In this document: positions 43,484-52,883 of the stretch, piece by piece | Position numbering within the stretch: the first letter of the stretch is position 1 | Layout: each line of letters starts with the position of its first letter | DNA from: [Clostridium] celerecrescens 18A | Lineage (GTDB): Bacteria; Bacillota; Clostridia; Lachnospirales; Lachnospiraceae | DNA: 64,000 nt | Assembly: GCF_002797975.1 (NCBI RefSeq) | Contig: NZ_PGET01000001.1 | Location: 930,001 to 994,000, forward strand | Direction of reading: 5' to 3' | Program-made: the position numbers and the translations under genes | The notes under the pieces: generated by a model | Seen by the model: the letters and a program-made list of their open reading frames with translations, nothing else | The model's database searches: none | Told to the model about the DNA's origin: nothing

Positions 43484-44146
43484 ACTGATTGCTTTTTCGG
43501 TAACTTTCTCCCTGCTGGGAACAAAGGAGTCAGAGTATACAAAGTGGTACATCACATAGGCCATAACCAATGAACCAAGACCGTCAAAGGCAGAATGCTG
43601 TTTTAAGAAAACAGTTGCAAGGCTGATGGAAATCATCAGGATCAGGGAACCGGTCTTCACTGAACGGTATTTTCTTAATCGTTCACTGTGAAGGACTGCA
43701 ATGTGTACACAAATAGAGTTATAAACATGGATACTGGGGAATACATTGGTACAAGTATCCGTGGAATAAAGAACCGCTACAATATCTGAGCAGATATTTT
43801 TCCCTGGATCAATCACTGGTCGGAAATCCGTACCGTTTGGAAACACGGTGCAGATCACCAGACTGATGGTCATCCCAGTAAACAGCATGGTACACAGTCT
43901 GTAATAATCTTTTACATCAGTATAAAAAAAGAATAAAATAGCAGAAGCTATATAAACAAACCATAAAAGATATGGAATAATGAAATATTCATTAAAAGGA
44001 ATCAGGTCGTCTAAAGCAACATGCATGATATAGTAGTGGTTAGTCACCGACTTTTCCAGGTAAATAAACCACGGAATATAGATAAAGGCGTAGCCGAGGA
44101 TCCAGACATGCCTGTACCTGTGAAGCAGATTTTTCATATAAGTCAT
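43481..44146 (-). CDS. PAP2-type membrane phosphatase family protein
   Basis: The 221-residue protein has about six transmembrane helices. C-terminal motifs resemble PAP2: TNVFPSIHVYNS (the S-x-H motif) and KQHSAFDGLGSLVM (the HS-x3-D motif). The N-terminal KxxxxxxRP motif is not clear. It probably acts on lipid phosphates or on inositol-phosphoceramide-like substrates, as annotated for relatives. Single gene, convergent with the glycosyltransferase. Confidence 0.8.
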   Translation of the reverse strand: MTYMKNLLHRYRHVWILGYAFIYIPWFIYLEKSVTNHYYIMHVALDDLIPFNEYFIIPYLLWFVYIASAILFFFYTDVKDYYRLCTMLFTGMTISLVICTVFPNGTDFRPVIDPGKNICSDIVAVLYSTDTCTNVFPSIHVYNSICVHIAVLHSERLRKYRSVKTGSLILMISISLATVFLKQHSAFDGLGSLVMAYVMYHFVYSDSFVPSREKVTEKAIS

Positions 44147-44467
44147 CTTTCTCCGTTCTGGCGATTGGTATCATGATTATCAACTTTGGAGGATTATATC
44201 ATACTCGTTTTGACAGTACAATAGTATTTTACAAATGTTAATATTTAATTCAGAGAAGATTAAGCGAAAGGTTCGTTTTTGCTGCCGGTATTCCATGGAC
44301 AGTCCTTCCTTCTTTCTATAATATATGGTATATGCAGAAAGGGGTATGCCCTGCTCTGCTTCATCCCGCCGCTCGATGGCAAATATAATCTTTTTATAAA
44401 ATGGTTGATAGACGGTCAAACTTTGTGTATAGTATAAAGGCAGACTTTTACACGAAAGGAATGGAAT
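44147..44467. other. Intergenic region with promoter for the COG2426 gene
   Basis: About 320 bases without a gene I accept. A minus-strand frame (44180-44419) lacks a ribosome binding site and family features. Towards the right end there is a good promoter, TTGATA (44405-44410), 17 bases, TATAGT (44428-44433), 30 bases before the next start. Confidence 0.55.
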
Positions 44468-44947
44468 ATGTTACAAAAATATATGACCGTTTTCTTAATC
44501 TCCATGGTTCCGCTGATAGAGCTTCGCGGTGCAATTCCATATGCAACAGTGATGGGACTTCCGCTTTTTCAGTCCTATATCGTTGCGATTCTTGGAAATA
44601 TGCTTCCGGTACCTATCATATACCTGTTTGCCAGGAAGGTTCTGGAATGGGGAGCAGATAAGCCAGTGATCGGCGGCTTTTTTTCCTGGTGCCTGGAAAA
44701 AGGAAAGCGTGGCGGCGAAAAACTGCAGGCGAAAGCTGGACAGGGGTTGTTTATTGCACTTTTGTTATTTGTGGGAGTTCCCCTTCCGGGAACAGGTGCC
44801 TGGACCGGCACTTTGGCAGCCAGCCTGCTTGATATTGATTTTAAATCCAGTATTTTAGCCGTGATGGGAGGCGTCCTGGTGGCAGGAGTTATTATGGGAC
44901 TTGCCAGTGCAGGAGTTTTAGGGGCGCTTCAGTCCGTGATTTTCTAA
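44468..44947 (+). CDS. COG2426 small membrane protein (putative small multidrug export family)
   Basis: The 159-residue protein has four to five transmembrane helices and the COG2426 pattern: VPLIELRGAIPYA near the N terminus, GNMLPVPIIYLFAR, and FVGVPLPGTGAWTGTLAASL. The paired inverted PLIELRG and PLPGTGAW loops recall the DedA-like fold. Transport function is only a database label. Start behind GAAAGGAATGGAAT. Confidence 0.88.
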   Translation: MLQKYMTVFLISMVPLIELRGAIPYATVMGLPLFQSYIVAILGNMLPVPIIYLFARKVLEWGADKPVIGGFFSWCLEKGKRGGEKLQAKAGQGLFIALLLFVGVPLPGTGAWTGTLAASLLDIDFKSSILAVMGGVLVAGVIMGLASAGVLGALQSVIF

Positions 44948-44971
44948 GATACTGGTAGGAAGAAGGGCAGA

Positions 44972-45658
44972 ATGGAACGAAGGAATGAAGAGGGATTAAC
45001 GGAAAAAGAGTTTCTTTTGCAGTATCGTCCGGGGAATTATGAACGCCCGTCGGTGACCGTGGATATGCTGATTTTTGCGGTGGATGAGGAAGAGATGGAA
45101 ACTGAAGCTCTTTTCATTAAGCGGAAAAACCATCCATGCATCGGACAATGGGCGATTCCGGGAGGTTTTGTAAATGTGGATGAATCCCTGGAGGCCGCAG
45201 CAGCCAGGGAGCTGGAGGAAGAGACTGGGTTAAAAGCTATTTGTCTGGAACAGCTCTATACATGGGGGAGCGTGAAGCGTGATCCCAGAACAAGAGTCAT
45301 TTCAGTATCCTATATGGCCGCAGTACCTAAGAATCAGCTGACTCCAAAGGCCGGAGATGATGCCGAAGAAGCCTGTTGGTTCCAGGTGAAGAAAAAGAAG
45401 CTCTCTGAACTGGAGAATGGAGCCACCTATGCGCTTACCATTGAAAATGAAGAGGAACATATTTTTATGAGCTATCGGATTACCGAAACCTATGAGCGTC
45501 AGGGAATGATGTGGAAAAAGGAAACGGAGATCGATCTTTTGCCGGCCATTGATGTGCTGGATCAGGAAAAGCTGGCATTTGACCATGCTGAGATCTTAAA
45601 CGTTGCAATGGACCGTTTGGAAGAATTGGAAAAAGAATATAGCGATCAGATTTTTTAG
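44972..45658 (+). CDS. NUDIX hydrolase (ADP-ribose pyrophosphatase-like)
   Basis: The 228-residue protein has a complete Nudix box near residues 66-88 (GGFVNVDESLEAAAARELEE, ETGL). It is preceded by HPCIGQWAIP and followed by QLYTWGSVKRDPRTRVISVSY. The C-terminal part resembles a winged-helix extension as in NrtR-like proteins, but without a clear DNA-binding helix. Hydrolysis of a nucleoside diphosphate derivative such as ADP-ribose is expected. It lies 25 bases after COG2426 and ends at a terminator. Confidence 0.9.
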   Translation: MERRNEEGLTEKEFLLQYRPGNYERPSVTVDMLIFAVDEEEMETEALFIKRKNHPCIGQWAIPGGFVNVDESLEAAAARELEEETGLKAICLEQLYTWGSVKRDPRTRVISVSYMAAVPKNQLTPKAGDDAEEACWFQVKKKKLSELENGATYALTIENEEEHIFMSYRITETYERQGMMWKKETEIDLLPAIDVLDQEKLAFDHAEILNVAMDRLEELEKEYSDQIF

Positions 45659-45664
45659 CAGATC

Positions 45665-45692
45665 ACACCGCCTGATTCAGGCGGTGTTTTTA
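45665..45692 (+). terminator. Terminator of the NUDIX gene
   Basis: ACACCGCC-TGATTCA-GGCGGTGT followed by TTTTT. Confidence 0.8.
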
Positions 45693-45793
45693 AGTTATTG
45701 TAAGAAAATTTTAATCGGAAAATTATGGATTTTATGCTATACTGTTATAAGAAAAGATTCTTGCATGCAGAAATATACAGGAGATAACAGGAT

Positions 45794-47074
45794 ATGGCAA
45801 AAAAATCATGCAGGCTATGGAGCCTGGTAATCAGTATCAGCATTCTGGCGTCAATACCATCATATGGTGAGACGCCCCTAATACAGCCGTTTCCGGGAAC
45901 CGCGGGACAGACAGAGTCGGGAAGCGTGCCGTCGGGAAACACGTCTGGTGAGATCGGACCTGGAGTCGGCGCCGGAACCGGCGGGGGAAGTACTCAGACG
46001 GGAAACACTCCCAATACCGGAGGAACATTACCTGCTGACATAAAACAGCCGGCCATTCAATCGGAAGGTGCGATCCTTATGGATGCATCTACAGGAACCC
46101 TGCTTTATTCAAAGAACGGGGAAACAAGATACTATCCTGCCAGCATTACAAAGCTTATGACTGCCCTACTTGTTGCAGAAAAGTGTAATTTGTCAGAAAC
46201 AGTGACATTCTCAAAGGCTGCCACCACAAACCTGGAATCAGGTGCGGTGACGCTGGGACTTACGGAGGGGGACAAGCTGACGGTAGAGCAGAGCCTCTAC
46301 GGACTCATGCTAAAGTCTGCCAATGAAGTGGCCAATGGTCTGGCAGAGCATGTTTCAGGAAGTGTCAGCGCGTTTTCTGCCCTGATGAATGCCCGGGCAA
46401 AGGAGCTTGGCTGTACTGGAACCAATTTTGTCAACCCCAATGGACTTAACAGCTCCAGCCATTATACCACACCTCATGATATGGCCCTTATTGCCAGAGC
46501 TGCTTATCAGAATGATACGGTGAAAAAGATATCCTCTACCTTAAGTTACCAGATACCGGCCACAAAGAAGGCTTCGGCCAGAACAGTGACTATGGGGCAT
46601 AAGATGCTTAATCCGGGAGATTCCAGATATTATCCGGGAGTAATAGGAGGTAAGACAGGCTTTACTTCCCTGGCCGGCAATACCTTAGTCACCTGTGTGG
46701 AAAAGAACGGCGTCCGGCTGATTGCGGTTATCATGAAGAGTAAATCCACTCATTATGAGGATACAAAATCTCTGCTTGATTATGGATTTGCCTTAAAGGC
46801 TGCCGGGGGGACAGCACAGGCTTCTTCCCAGGGCTGGGTCCAGGACGGGACGAAATGGTATTACGGAAAGCAGGATGGTAATAAGGCCTGCAACGAGTGG
46901 CAGAATATAAACGGAGTGTATTACTGGTTTGGTACTGATTCTTATATGGCGGCAAGCCGATGGGTGGAGAGCAATGGAAAATGGTATTATCTGGGAGCCA
47001 ATGGAGCCATGCTTAAGGATACCATTACGCCCGATGGATACCGCCTGGACTCTTCCGGAGCCTGGATGCGGTAG
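45794..47074 (+). CDS. D-alanyl-D-alanine carboxypeptidase with C-terminal cell-wall-binding repeats
   Basis: The 426-residue precursor has a signal peptide (residues ~1-27), a Gly/Ser/Thr/Pro-rich linker to about 75, and a serine peptidase domain of the DacA/DacF type. Active-site motifs are YPASITKLM (S-x-x-K), LKSANEVANG (S-x-N) and GGKTGFT (K-T-G). From about residue 345 there are aromatic repeats of the choline/cell-wall-binding type (GWVQDGTKWYYG, RWVESNGKWYYLGANGAM). It trims pentapeptides in peptidoglycan outside the cell. Replacement of the usual PBP5 C-terminal membrane anchor by wall-binding repeats is notable. Confidence 0.93.
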   Translation: MAKKSCRLWSLVISISILASIPSYGETPLIQPFPGTAGQTESGSVPSGNTSGEIGPGVGAGTGGGSTQTGNTPNTGGTLPADIKQPAIQSEGAILMDASTGTLLYSKNGETRYYPASITKLMTALLVAEKCNLSETVTFSKAATTNLESGAVTLGLTEGDKLTVEQSLYGLMLKSANEVANGLAEHVSGSVSAFSALMNARAKELGCTGTNFVNPNGLNSSSHYTTPHDMALIARAAYQNDTVKKISSTLSYQIPATKKASARTVTMGHKMLNPGDSRYYPGVIGGKTGFTSLAGNTLVTCVEKNGVRLIAVIMKSKSTHYEDTKSLLDYGFALKAAGGTAQASSQGWVQDGTKWYYGKQDGNKACNEWQNINGVYYWFGTDSYMAASRWVESNGKWYYLGANGAMLKDTITPDGYRLDSSGAWMR

Positions 47075-47089
47075 GAACATGGATTTTTT

Positions 47090-47127
47090 GGCATAGAAAA
47101 AGAGCCTAAAGGCTCTTTTTCTATGCC
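47090..47127. terminator. Bidirectional terminator
   Basis: A perfect 17-bp stem GGCATAGAAAAAGAGCC / GGCTCTTTTTCTATGCC with loop TAAA. It overlaps the stop codon of the minus-strand XRE gene. Confidence 0.85.
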
Positions 47128-47396
47128 AAATCCTCTGAAGGAGCATTGTCCTGTTTTGTATCCGCTTCGCATTCTGACATCAGGGTGGCCTCGCTTATAT
47201 CGGCCCGGTATTCCATGATTTCTTCGACATCGCAGTCCAGAATCCTGCAGAGCATATCAATGGTATGAGTGGAAACGAAGTTATTTTTCTTAAGCCGCCC
47301 GATTTGCCCGGCACTGACCTTGCAGTACTTTATCAGATGATACTGGCTGATGTTTTTCTTTTTCATGGTTTCCCATAGTCTGTCATAAACAATCAT
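47121..47396 (-). CDS. XRE-family helix-turn-helix protein
   Basis: The 91-residue protein has an HTH_3/Cro-like domain spanning most of the length (LWETMKKKNISQYHLIKYCK, SAGQIGRLKKNN, HTIDMLCRILDCDVEEIMEY). The acidic C-terminal tail has no recognised domain. Small regulators of this kind are common singletons in Lachnospiraceae. Target unknown. Start behind CAGAGGTGATAAATC. Confidence 0.88.
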   Translation of the reverse strand: MIVYDRLWETMKKKNISQYHLIKYCKVSAGQIGRLKKNNFVSTHTIDMLCRILDCDVEEIMEYRADISEATLMSECEADTKQDNAPSEDLA

Positions 47397-47490
47397 GATT
47401 TATCACCTCTGTCCTTAATTAAACCGTGATTATCCAGTATTGCATATTATCCATAAGTGGTTTATATTATGGAAAAGGAGGATTATATCT

Positions 47491-47709
47491 ATGAAAAAGA
47501 AAATATTTAACGTGATTTTTTATCTTATCTGCTTTTTTGTACTCTTCAAATCCATTTATCACCTTGCGTTTACAGTCCCGCCGGCTCCGGGAGCTCCAGG
47601 TTACCAGGAATATTATTACGGTACCATTGTCATGAGTATCGGCATCGGGCTTATGGTTATCGTACCCAATCTCATCATAGAATATCTGATGGGCAACTGG
47701 TCTTCTTAG
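47491..47709 (+). CDS. Small two-helix membrane protein
   Basis: The 72-residue protein has two hydrophobic helices (FNVIFYLICFFVLFKSIYHL and GTIVMSIGIGLMVIVPNLII) joined by a Pro-rich loop (PPAPGAPGY). The start MKKKIFNV at 47491 is preferred because AAAAGGAGGATTATATCT precedes it; an upstream ATG at 47440 has no such signal. No family recognised. Confidence 0.6.
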   Translation: MKKKIFNVIFYLICFFVLFKSIYHLAFTVPPAPGAPGYQEYYYGTIVMSIGIGLMVIVPNLIIEYLMGNWSS

Positions 47710-47786
47710 ACTTGACGCAGACAGGCCCTTCATTGTATGATGAACAGAAAGCAGGAAAAGAATGAAGGAAGAAGAGGAGAGATCAG

Positions 47787-48641
47787 ATGGGGTTTGCTTC
47801 CGTAGCTATCTGCGCCGCAGTAGGCGCAGGCTTATATTTGCGTTCTGAGTATGAAAAAGAACAGCTTAGCATAGAGAGAACTGTTTTGGAAAGCGCTAAG
47901 ATAAAAACGGATCGCACCATTGTGTTCCTATCCGACCTTCATGAACACCGGTTTGGCGACGGCAATGAAAGGCTTCTGGCCGCTGTGGATGAGGCGGCTC
48001 CTGATCTTGTGCTGGCAGGCGGCGATATGATCATCAGCAAGGGGAAAGCGGATATGGCCGCTGCCTTAGAGCTTTTGGAAAAGCTGGCAGGCAAATATCC
48101 TGTCATTTGCGGCAATGGCAATCATGAGAACCGTCTGCTTTGGGAACATCAGGTGTACGGAGAAGCATATGAAGCTTATGTGCACAGTTTAAAAAAGCTT
48201 GGAATCAAAGTTCTTGATAACCGGACGGAATGGTATGGAGAAGATATTGCTGTTACCGGGATTGATTTAAAAAAAGGGGCTTACCGGAAGTTCCATCCGG
48301 ATCGTTTATCAGAGGAAGAGATTGAACAAAAGGTGGGAAAGGCATCGAAGGAGCGGTTTCAGATTCTGCTGTGCCATTCTCCCCTTTATTTTTCCTCATG
48401 CAGAAGCTGGGGAGCAGATTTGACTCTGTCCGGCCACTTTCATGGGGGAACCATAAGGCTCCCGTACCTTGGAGGGGTCATGACGCCTCAATATCAATTT
48501 TTCCTTCCGTACTGTGCCGGTGAGTTTACAGAAGATGGGAGGCATATGATCGTGAGCAGAGGGCTTGGGACCCATTCCATCAATATCCGCTTAAACAACA
48601 AACCTCAACTGGTAGTGGTGGATTTAAAAATGAAATCATGA
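47787..48641 (+). CDS. Metallophosphoesterase (YaeI-like)
   Basis: The 284-residue calcineurin-fold enzyme has an N-terminal membrane helix. Motifs are FLSDLHEHRFG (DxH), LAGGDMI (GD), GNGNHENR (GN-H-E/D), LLCHSPLYF and SGHFHGG (GH-x-H). YaeI/YkuE relatives are membrane-associated and act on phosphoesters including lipids such as UDP-diacylglucosamine. The substrate here is unknown. It follows the small membrane protein by 77 bases. Confidence 0.9.
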   Translation: MGFASVAICAAVGAGLYLRSEYEKEQLSIERTVLESAKIKTDRTIVFLSDLHEHRFGDGNERLLAAVDEAAPDLVLAGGDMIISKGKADMAAALELLEKLAGKYPVICGNGNHENRLLWEHQVYGEAYEAYVHSLKKLGIKVLDNRTEWYGEDIAVTGIDLKKGAYRKFHPDRLSEEEIEQKVGKASKERFQILLCHSPLYFSSCRSWGADLTLSGHFHGGTIRLPYLGGVMTPQYQFFLPYCAGEFTEDGRHMIVSRGLGTHSINIRLNNKPQLVVVDLKMKS

Positions 48642-48725
48642 TTTTGGGCCTTCCATATATTTACAGATGAAGTAGGATTTGATATACTTGTCAAAGGCAT
48701 GTCTTAATCTGCCTTGGAGGATTTT

Positions 48726-49559
48726 ATGGGAATCTCTTATAAACTGGATAATTTCGAGGGGCCGCTTGATTTACTGCTTCATTTGATCGAGAAGAATAAG
48801 GTGAATATCTACGACATTCCCATAGCGACGATCACGGAGCAGTACCTTGACTTTGTAAATCACATGGAAACAGAGGATTTAAACATTGTCAGCGAATTTC
48901 TTGTCATGGCTGCGACCCTCATTGATATAAAGGCGCGCATGCTGCTTCCCAGGGAGACCAATGAGGAAGGCGAGGAAGAGGATCCAAGGGCCGAGCTTGT
49001 GGCACGTCTTTTGGAATACAAATATTATAAATATATGTCCATGGAGTTAAAGGACCGGGAAGTGGGGGCTGAACGTCTGCTGTATAAATCCCCTTCCATT
49101 CCTCCTGAGGTGGCAAAGTACGAACCTCCGGTGGATTTGGACAAGCTCCTTGACGGGCTTACCCTGGCGAAACTCCAGGAAATTTTCCGGGCGGTTACGA
49201 AACGAAAGTCGGACCGTGTGGATCCTATCCGCAGCCGGTTTGGCAATATCCGGAGGGAATCCATAAGCCTGGAGGACAAGATAAAATCGGTCATGGATTA
49301 TGCCAGAGTGCACCGGAAGTTTTCTTTCCGCGGGCTGCTTGAGCAGCAGCCGGACCGGATCCTGGTTGTTGTGACATTTTTAGCGCTTCTGGAGCTCATG
49401 AAGATCGGCAAGATCAGGCTGACCCAGGAGCATTTGTTTGATGACATGTTCATTGAAACCCTGGAACCAGAAGGGGAAGACGGGGAACTGGATTTGTCGG
49501 AACTGCAGGATGAAGGGGAAGGAATTAAGGGAGAGGAAATCGATGGAATCGATGGATAA
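48726..49559 (+). CDS. scpA: Segregation and condensation protein A
   Basis: The 277-residue kleisin subunit of the SMC-ScpAB condensin begins MGISYKLDNFEGPLDLLLHL, the family's N-terminal signature, and has a winged-helix C terminus (VVVTFLALLELMKIGKI). Start at 48726 with TTGGAGGATTTT before it; an earlier ATG at 48714 overlaps that site. Its 3' end overlaps scpB by 17 bases, as usual for this pair. Confidence 0.96.
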   Translation: MGISYKLDNFEGPLDLLLHLIEKNKVNIYDIPIATITEQYLDFVNHMETEDLNIVSEFLVMAATLIDIKARMLLPRETNEEGEEEDPRAELVARLLEYKYYKYMSMELKDREVGAERLLYKSPSIPPEVAKYEPPVDLDKLLDGLTLAKLQEIFRAVTKRKSDRVDPIRSRFGNIRRESISLEDKIKSVMDYARVHRKFSFRGLLEQQPDRILVVVTFLALLELMKIGKIRLTQEHLFDDMFIETLEPEGEDGELDLSELQDEGEGIKGEEIDGIDG

Positions 49560-50193
49560 GGATACTCTTTTGGCCGATGGGCCGAAGAAGAGCACAAAAG
49601 AAGAAAAGGTGTGGGAAGCCGTGATCGAGGCGGTTCTCTTTACCATGGGAAATTCCGTTGAACTTAAGGCTCTTGCCGCTGCGATTGAACAGGATGAGGC
49701 CACGGCTAAGGAAGTGGTTCTCCGTTTGATGAAGCGCTATGATACGGGGAAAAGAGGGATGCAGATCCTTGAACTGGAAGACAGCTACCAGATGTGCACG
49801 CGGTCTGAATATTACGAGAACTTGATCCGTGTGGCATCTGCGCCTAAAAAGCAGGTTCTTACGGAAGTGGTTCTGGAGACGCTGTCCATCATAGCTTACA
49901 AGCAGCCTGTGACAAAGCTTGAAATAGAGAAAATCAGGGGCGTTAAATCGGATCATGCGGTCAATAAACTGGTGGAATACAACCTGGTATATGAAGTGGG
50001 CCGCGTGGATGCTCCAGGCCGTCCGGCACTATTTGCCACCACAGAGGAATTTTTAAGAAGATTTGGCATCGGATCTACTCAGAATCTTCCGGTTGCGGAT
50101 CCTGTTGTAACAGCTGAGATACGGATGGAAGTGGAAGAAGAGCTTTCTGAAAGCGGTGATCTGCTTCCGGAAGAAGATAAAAAAGATGATTAA
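49543..50193 (+). CDS. scpB: Segregation and condensation protein B
   Basis: The 216-residue protein has two winged-helix domains: [20 protein letters not shown] and [20 protein letters not shown] with [15 protein letters not shown]. It acts as a dimer on ScpA in chromosome condensation. Start at ATG 49543 behind GAGAGGAAATCG, inside the scpA end; earlier in-frame ATGs lie deep within scpA. An acidic tail follows the second domain. Confidence 0.95.
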   Translation: MESMDKDTLLADGPKKSTKEEKVWEAVIEAVLFTMGNSVELKALAAAIEQDEATAKEVVLRLMKRYDTGKRGMQILELEDSYQMCTRSEYYENLIRVASAPKKQVLTEVVLETLSIIAYKQPVTKLEIEKIRGVKSDHAVNKLVEYNLVYEVGRVDAPGRPALFATTEEFLRRFGIGSTQNLPVADPVVTAEIRMEVEEELSESGDLLPEEDKKDD

Positions 50194-50260
50194 CATTAGG
50201 AAGACACCCCTTTCAGGGATACCTTTATGCCGAAAAGATGGGCAGGAAAGAGGAAATAAG

Positions 50261-50698
50261 ATGACACAAACCATAAGAATTAAATATTTTACGGATAAAA
50301 TAGAACGATTACGCTACATTGACGGCAAATCTGACTGGATTGATCTGCGGGCAGCACAGGAAGTGGAGATGAAGGCAGGCGAGTTTAAACTGATTCCCCT
50401 GGGGATAGCTATGGAACTGCCGGCTGGATTTGAAGCCCATGTGGTTCCAAGAAGCAGTACATTTAAGAATTACGGCGTGATCCAGACCAACAGCATGGGA
50501 ATTATTGATGAGACATACTGCGGGGACAATGACCAGTGGTTTTTCCCTGCCTATGCGTTGCGGGATACGGTGATCCATGTAAATGACCGCATCTGCCAGT
50601 TCCGCATTATGGAGCATCAGCCTGCTTTATGTTTAGAAGAAGTGGAACTTCTGGGACATGAGGACCGCGGCGGCCATGGAAGCACAGGAAAACAATGA
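50261..50698 (+). CDS. dut: dUTP diphosphatase
   Basis: The 145-residue trimeric-type dUTPase has its motifs in order: [19 protein letters not shown] (motifs 1-2), [18 protein letters not shown] (motif 3, catalytic Asp), [12 protein letters not shown] (motif 4) and [11 protein letters not shown] (motif 5). It hydrolyses dUTP to dUMP and keeps uracil out of DNA. Start at 50261 behind GAGGAAATAAG. It follows scpB closely and may share its transcript. Confidence 0.92.
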   Translation: MTQTIRIKYFTDKIERLRYIDGKSDWIDLRAAQEVEMKAGEFKLIPLGIAMELPAGFEAHVVPRSSTFKNYGVIQTNSMGIIDETYCGDNDQWFFPAYALRDTVIHVNDRICQFRIMEHQPALCLEEVELLGHEDRGGHGSTGKQ

Positions 50699-50748
50699 TA
50701 TTGGTGAGATAGTGGCGAATCGAACTTCTTAAAGTTGGAGATAATAGC

Positions 50749-51528
50749 ATGAGAAGAAAGACAGGATATGCGGCTGCCATCCTAGGGCTGGCACTGACAG
50801 TTACCATAGCAGCTGGCGGCTGCGGAAAAAAAGAAAACAAATATTCTTACCGGGCCGCAGGAATCGAGGCTCTTAACCAGGGCAATTATGACAATGCCGT
50901 GGAAGCGTTTGATCAGGCCATCGACTCATCCAAAGGATTAGTTGGGAAATTTGATGTGGATGTATTAAAGTACCGGGCAGAAGCCGAATACCTGGCAGGA
51001 GACTATTCTTCCGCCGCAGATACCTATGGCATACTCATAAAGGTGGATAAAGAACGGCCGGAATATTTAAATCTGCGTTCCGTTTCAAGGGCAGGGGCCG
51101 GCGATTTAAACGGTGCCATAGAGGACTATAAGAAAAGCGCTGAACTGGATAAAGAGAAAAAGGCACCGGGCAGGATGAAAGCCCTGCTGGCTGCAGGAGC
51201 AGCCATGGAAAAGGCCGGAACGGCTTCTGATGCCATGAGCCTCTATGAGGAAGCCCTTAGTGAAGGGGAAGAAAGCGCACAGCTTTATAACCGGATGGGC
51301 TTATGTAAGATGGCTGATGAAGATTGGGATGGAGCAGCCGAATATTTTAAGAAGGGCCTTTTAACAACCGACAGTTCAGAGGTCCCGGAACTTTTGTTTA
51401 ATCAGGCGGTTGCCGAGGAGCGTAAAGGGGAATTTAAAACAGCCCTGGATCTGATGCAGCAGTATGTCTCAGCTCACGGCCCTGATGAGGAAGCGGAGCG
51501 GGAGATCACATTTTTAAAGACAAGATAG
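50749..51528 (+). CDS. TPR-repeat lipoprotein
   Basis: The 259-residue lipoprotein has lipobox AAGGC near residue 25. It is followed by about six tetratricopeptide repeats (for example YRAAGIEALNQGNYDNAVEA, LYNRMGLCKMADEDWDGAAE). It is an extracellular, membrane-tethered scaffold with no enzyme domain. It is 13 bases upstream of hflX, so possibly co-transcribed. Partner unknown. Confidence 0.88.
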   Translation: MRRKTGYAAAILGLALTVTIAAGGCGKKENKYSYRAAGIEALNQGNYDNAVEAFDQAIDSSKGLVGKFDVDVLKYRAEAEYLAGDYSSAADTYGILIKVDKERPEYLNLRSVSRAGAGDLNGAIEDYKKSAELDKEKKAPGRMKALLAAGAAMEKAGTASDAMSLYEEALSEGEESAQLYNRMGLCKMADEDWDGAAEYFKKGLLTTDSSEVPELLFNQAVAEERKGEFKTALDLMQQYVSAHGPDEEAEREITFLKTR

Positions 51529-51541
51529 GTTGGGATGATTG

Positions 51542-52813
51542 ATGGCAGAGCTGATTGAGTTAAAGGAAATAGAAGAACGGGTAATCCTGGTGGCAGTAAG
51601 TACCGAGGATGAGAATGACACAAAGGCGTCCCTTGACGAGCTGGAAGAGCTGGTAAAAACGGCTGGAGCCGTTACCGTGGATAAGATAATCCAGAACCGG
51701 GAGAGAATCCATCCGGGGACTTATCTGGGAAAAGGAAAGATTGAAGAAATAAAGGACCGTATCTGGGAGCTAGATGCAACCGGAATCGTCTGCGACGATG
51801 AACTGTCTCCGGCCCAGCTTCGTAATTTGGAAGAGGCCCTGGATACAAAGATCATGGACCGGACCATGGTGATCCTGGATATTTTTGCTTCCAGAGCCAC
51901 CACCAGGGAAGGGAAGATCCAGGTGGAGCTGGCACAGCTTAAGTACCGGTCGGCCCGTCTGGTGGGCCTTAGAAGCTCCTTGTCCCGTCTGGGAGGCGGA
52001 ATCGGTACCCGCGGACCCGGAGAGAAAAAGCTGGAAATGGACCGCCGTCTGATCCATGACAGGATCGGAATGCTAAAGGCCGATTTAGAGGATGTGAAAC
52101 GTCACAGAGAAGTTGTCAGGCAGCAGAGGGATAAAAACCATGTTCCTACCGCCGCCATTGTAGGCTATACCAATGCCGGGAAATCCACCTTGTTAAACAG
52201 GCTTACAGATGCCGGGATACTGGCTGAGGATAAGCTGTTTGCAACCCTGGATCCAACCACAAGGAATTTAAGCCTGCCGGGCGGGCAGCAGATTCTTTTA
52301 ACGGATACGGTAGGATTTATCAGGAAGCTTCCCCATCATTTGATCGAAGCTTTTAAAAGCACCCTGGAGGAAGCCAAGTACAGCGATATCATCCTTCATG
52401 TGGTGGACTGTTCCAATCCCCAGATGGACATGCAGATGTATGTTGTGTACGAAACGTTGAGGGAGCTTGGGGTTTGTGATAAGGTGATGGTTACAGTGTT
52501 CAATAAGATCGATACGGCAGAAGGCGGTGTGATCCTGAGGGATGTATCTTCCGATCACCAGGTGAGGATCTCTGCAAAAACCGGAGAAGGCCTTGACGAA
52601 CTTTTAAATCTTTTAGAAACCATTCTTAGAAACCAGAAAATATATCTGGAAAAGGTTTATTCCTATAAGGAAGCAGGGAAAATCCAGCTGATCCGCAAAT
52701 ACGGGCAGCTGCTTAAGGAAGAGTATCAGGAAGACGGAATTCTGGTGAACGCCTATGTGCCATCGGAGCTGTTTGCCTCTCTGGCAGACAATGCCGATGC
52801 CTTTAATGAATGA
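51542..52813 (+). CDS. hflX: GTPase HflX
   Basis: The 423-residue GTPase has an N-terminal HflX domain (GTYLGKGKIEEIKD, CDDELSPAQLRNLEE, RTMVILDIFASRA), a Gly-rich loop GGGIGTRGPGEKKLE, then G domain motifs G1 GYTNAGKST (near 208), G3 DTVGFIRKLPHHLIEAF and G4 FNKID, and a short C-terminal domain. HflX binds the 50S ribosome and splits stalled ribosomes. Start MAELIELKEI at 51542. Ends in a very strong terminator. Confidence 0.96.
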   Translation: MAELIELKEIEERVILVAVSTEDENDTKASLDELEELVKTAGAVTVDKIIQNRERIHPGTYLGKGKIEEIKDRIWELDATGIVCDDELSPAQLRNLEEALDTKIMDRTMVILDIFASRATTREGKIQVELAQLKYRSARLVGLRSSLSRLGGGIGTRGPGEKKLEMDRRLIHDRIGMLKADLEDVKRHREVVRQQRDKNHVPTAAIVGYTNAGKSTLLNRLTDAGILAEDKLFATLDPTTRNLSLPGGQQILLTDTVGFIRKLPHHLIEAFKSTLEEAKYSDIILHVVDCSNPQMDMQMYVVYETLRELGVCDKVMVTVFNKIDTAEGGVILRDVSSDHQVRISAKTGEGLDELLNLLETILRNQKIYLEKVYSYKEAGKIQLIRKYGQLLKEEYQEDGILVNAYVPSELFASLADNADAFNE

Positions 52814-52868
52814 AAAAACACAATATGTGGATTCGTATTAAAAAACCAATCCACATATTGTGTTTTTT
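52813..52868 (+). terminator. Terminator of hflX
   Basis: A perfect 21-bp inverted repeat: left arm 52813-52833 (AAAAAACACAATATGTGGATT), right arm 52848-52868, the right arm ending in six T residues. The left arm overlaps the final base of the hflX stop codon. Confidence 0.85.
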
Positions 52869-52883
52869 CTTTTCTTCTGCTAT

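Noticed and set aside
44180..44419. 79-codon minus-strand ORF between PAP2 and COG2426 genes
   Set aside because: No ribosome binding site, no recognisable pattern, and it overlaps the promoter region of the next gene.
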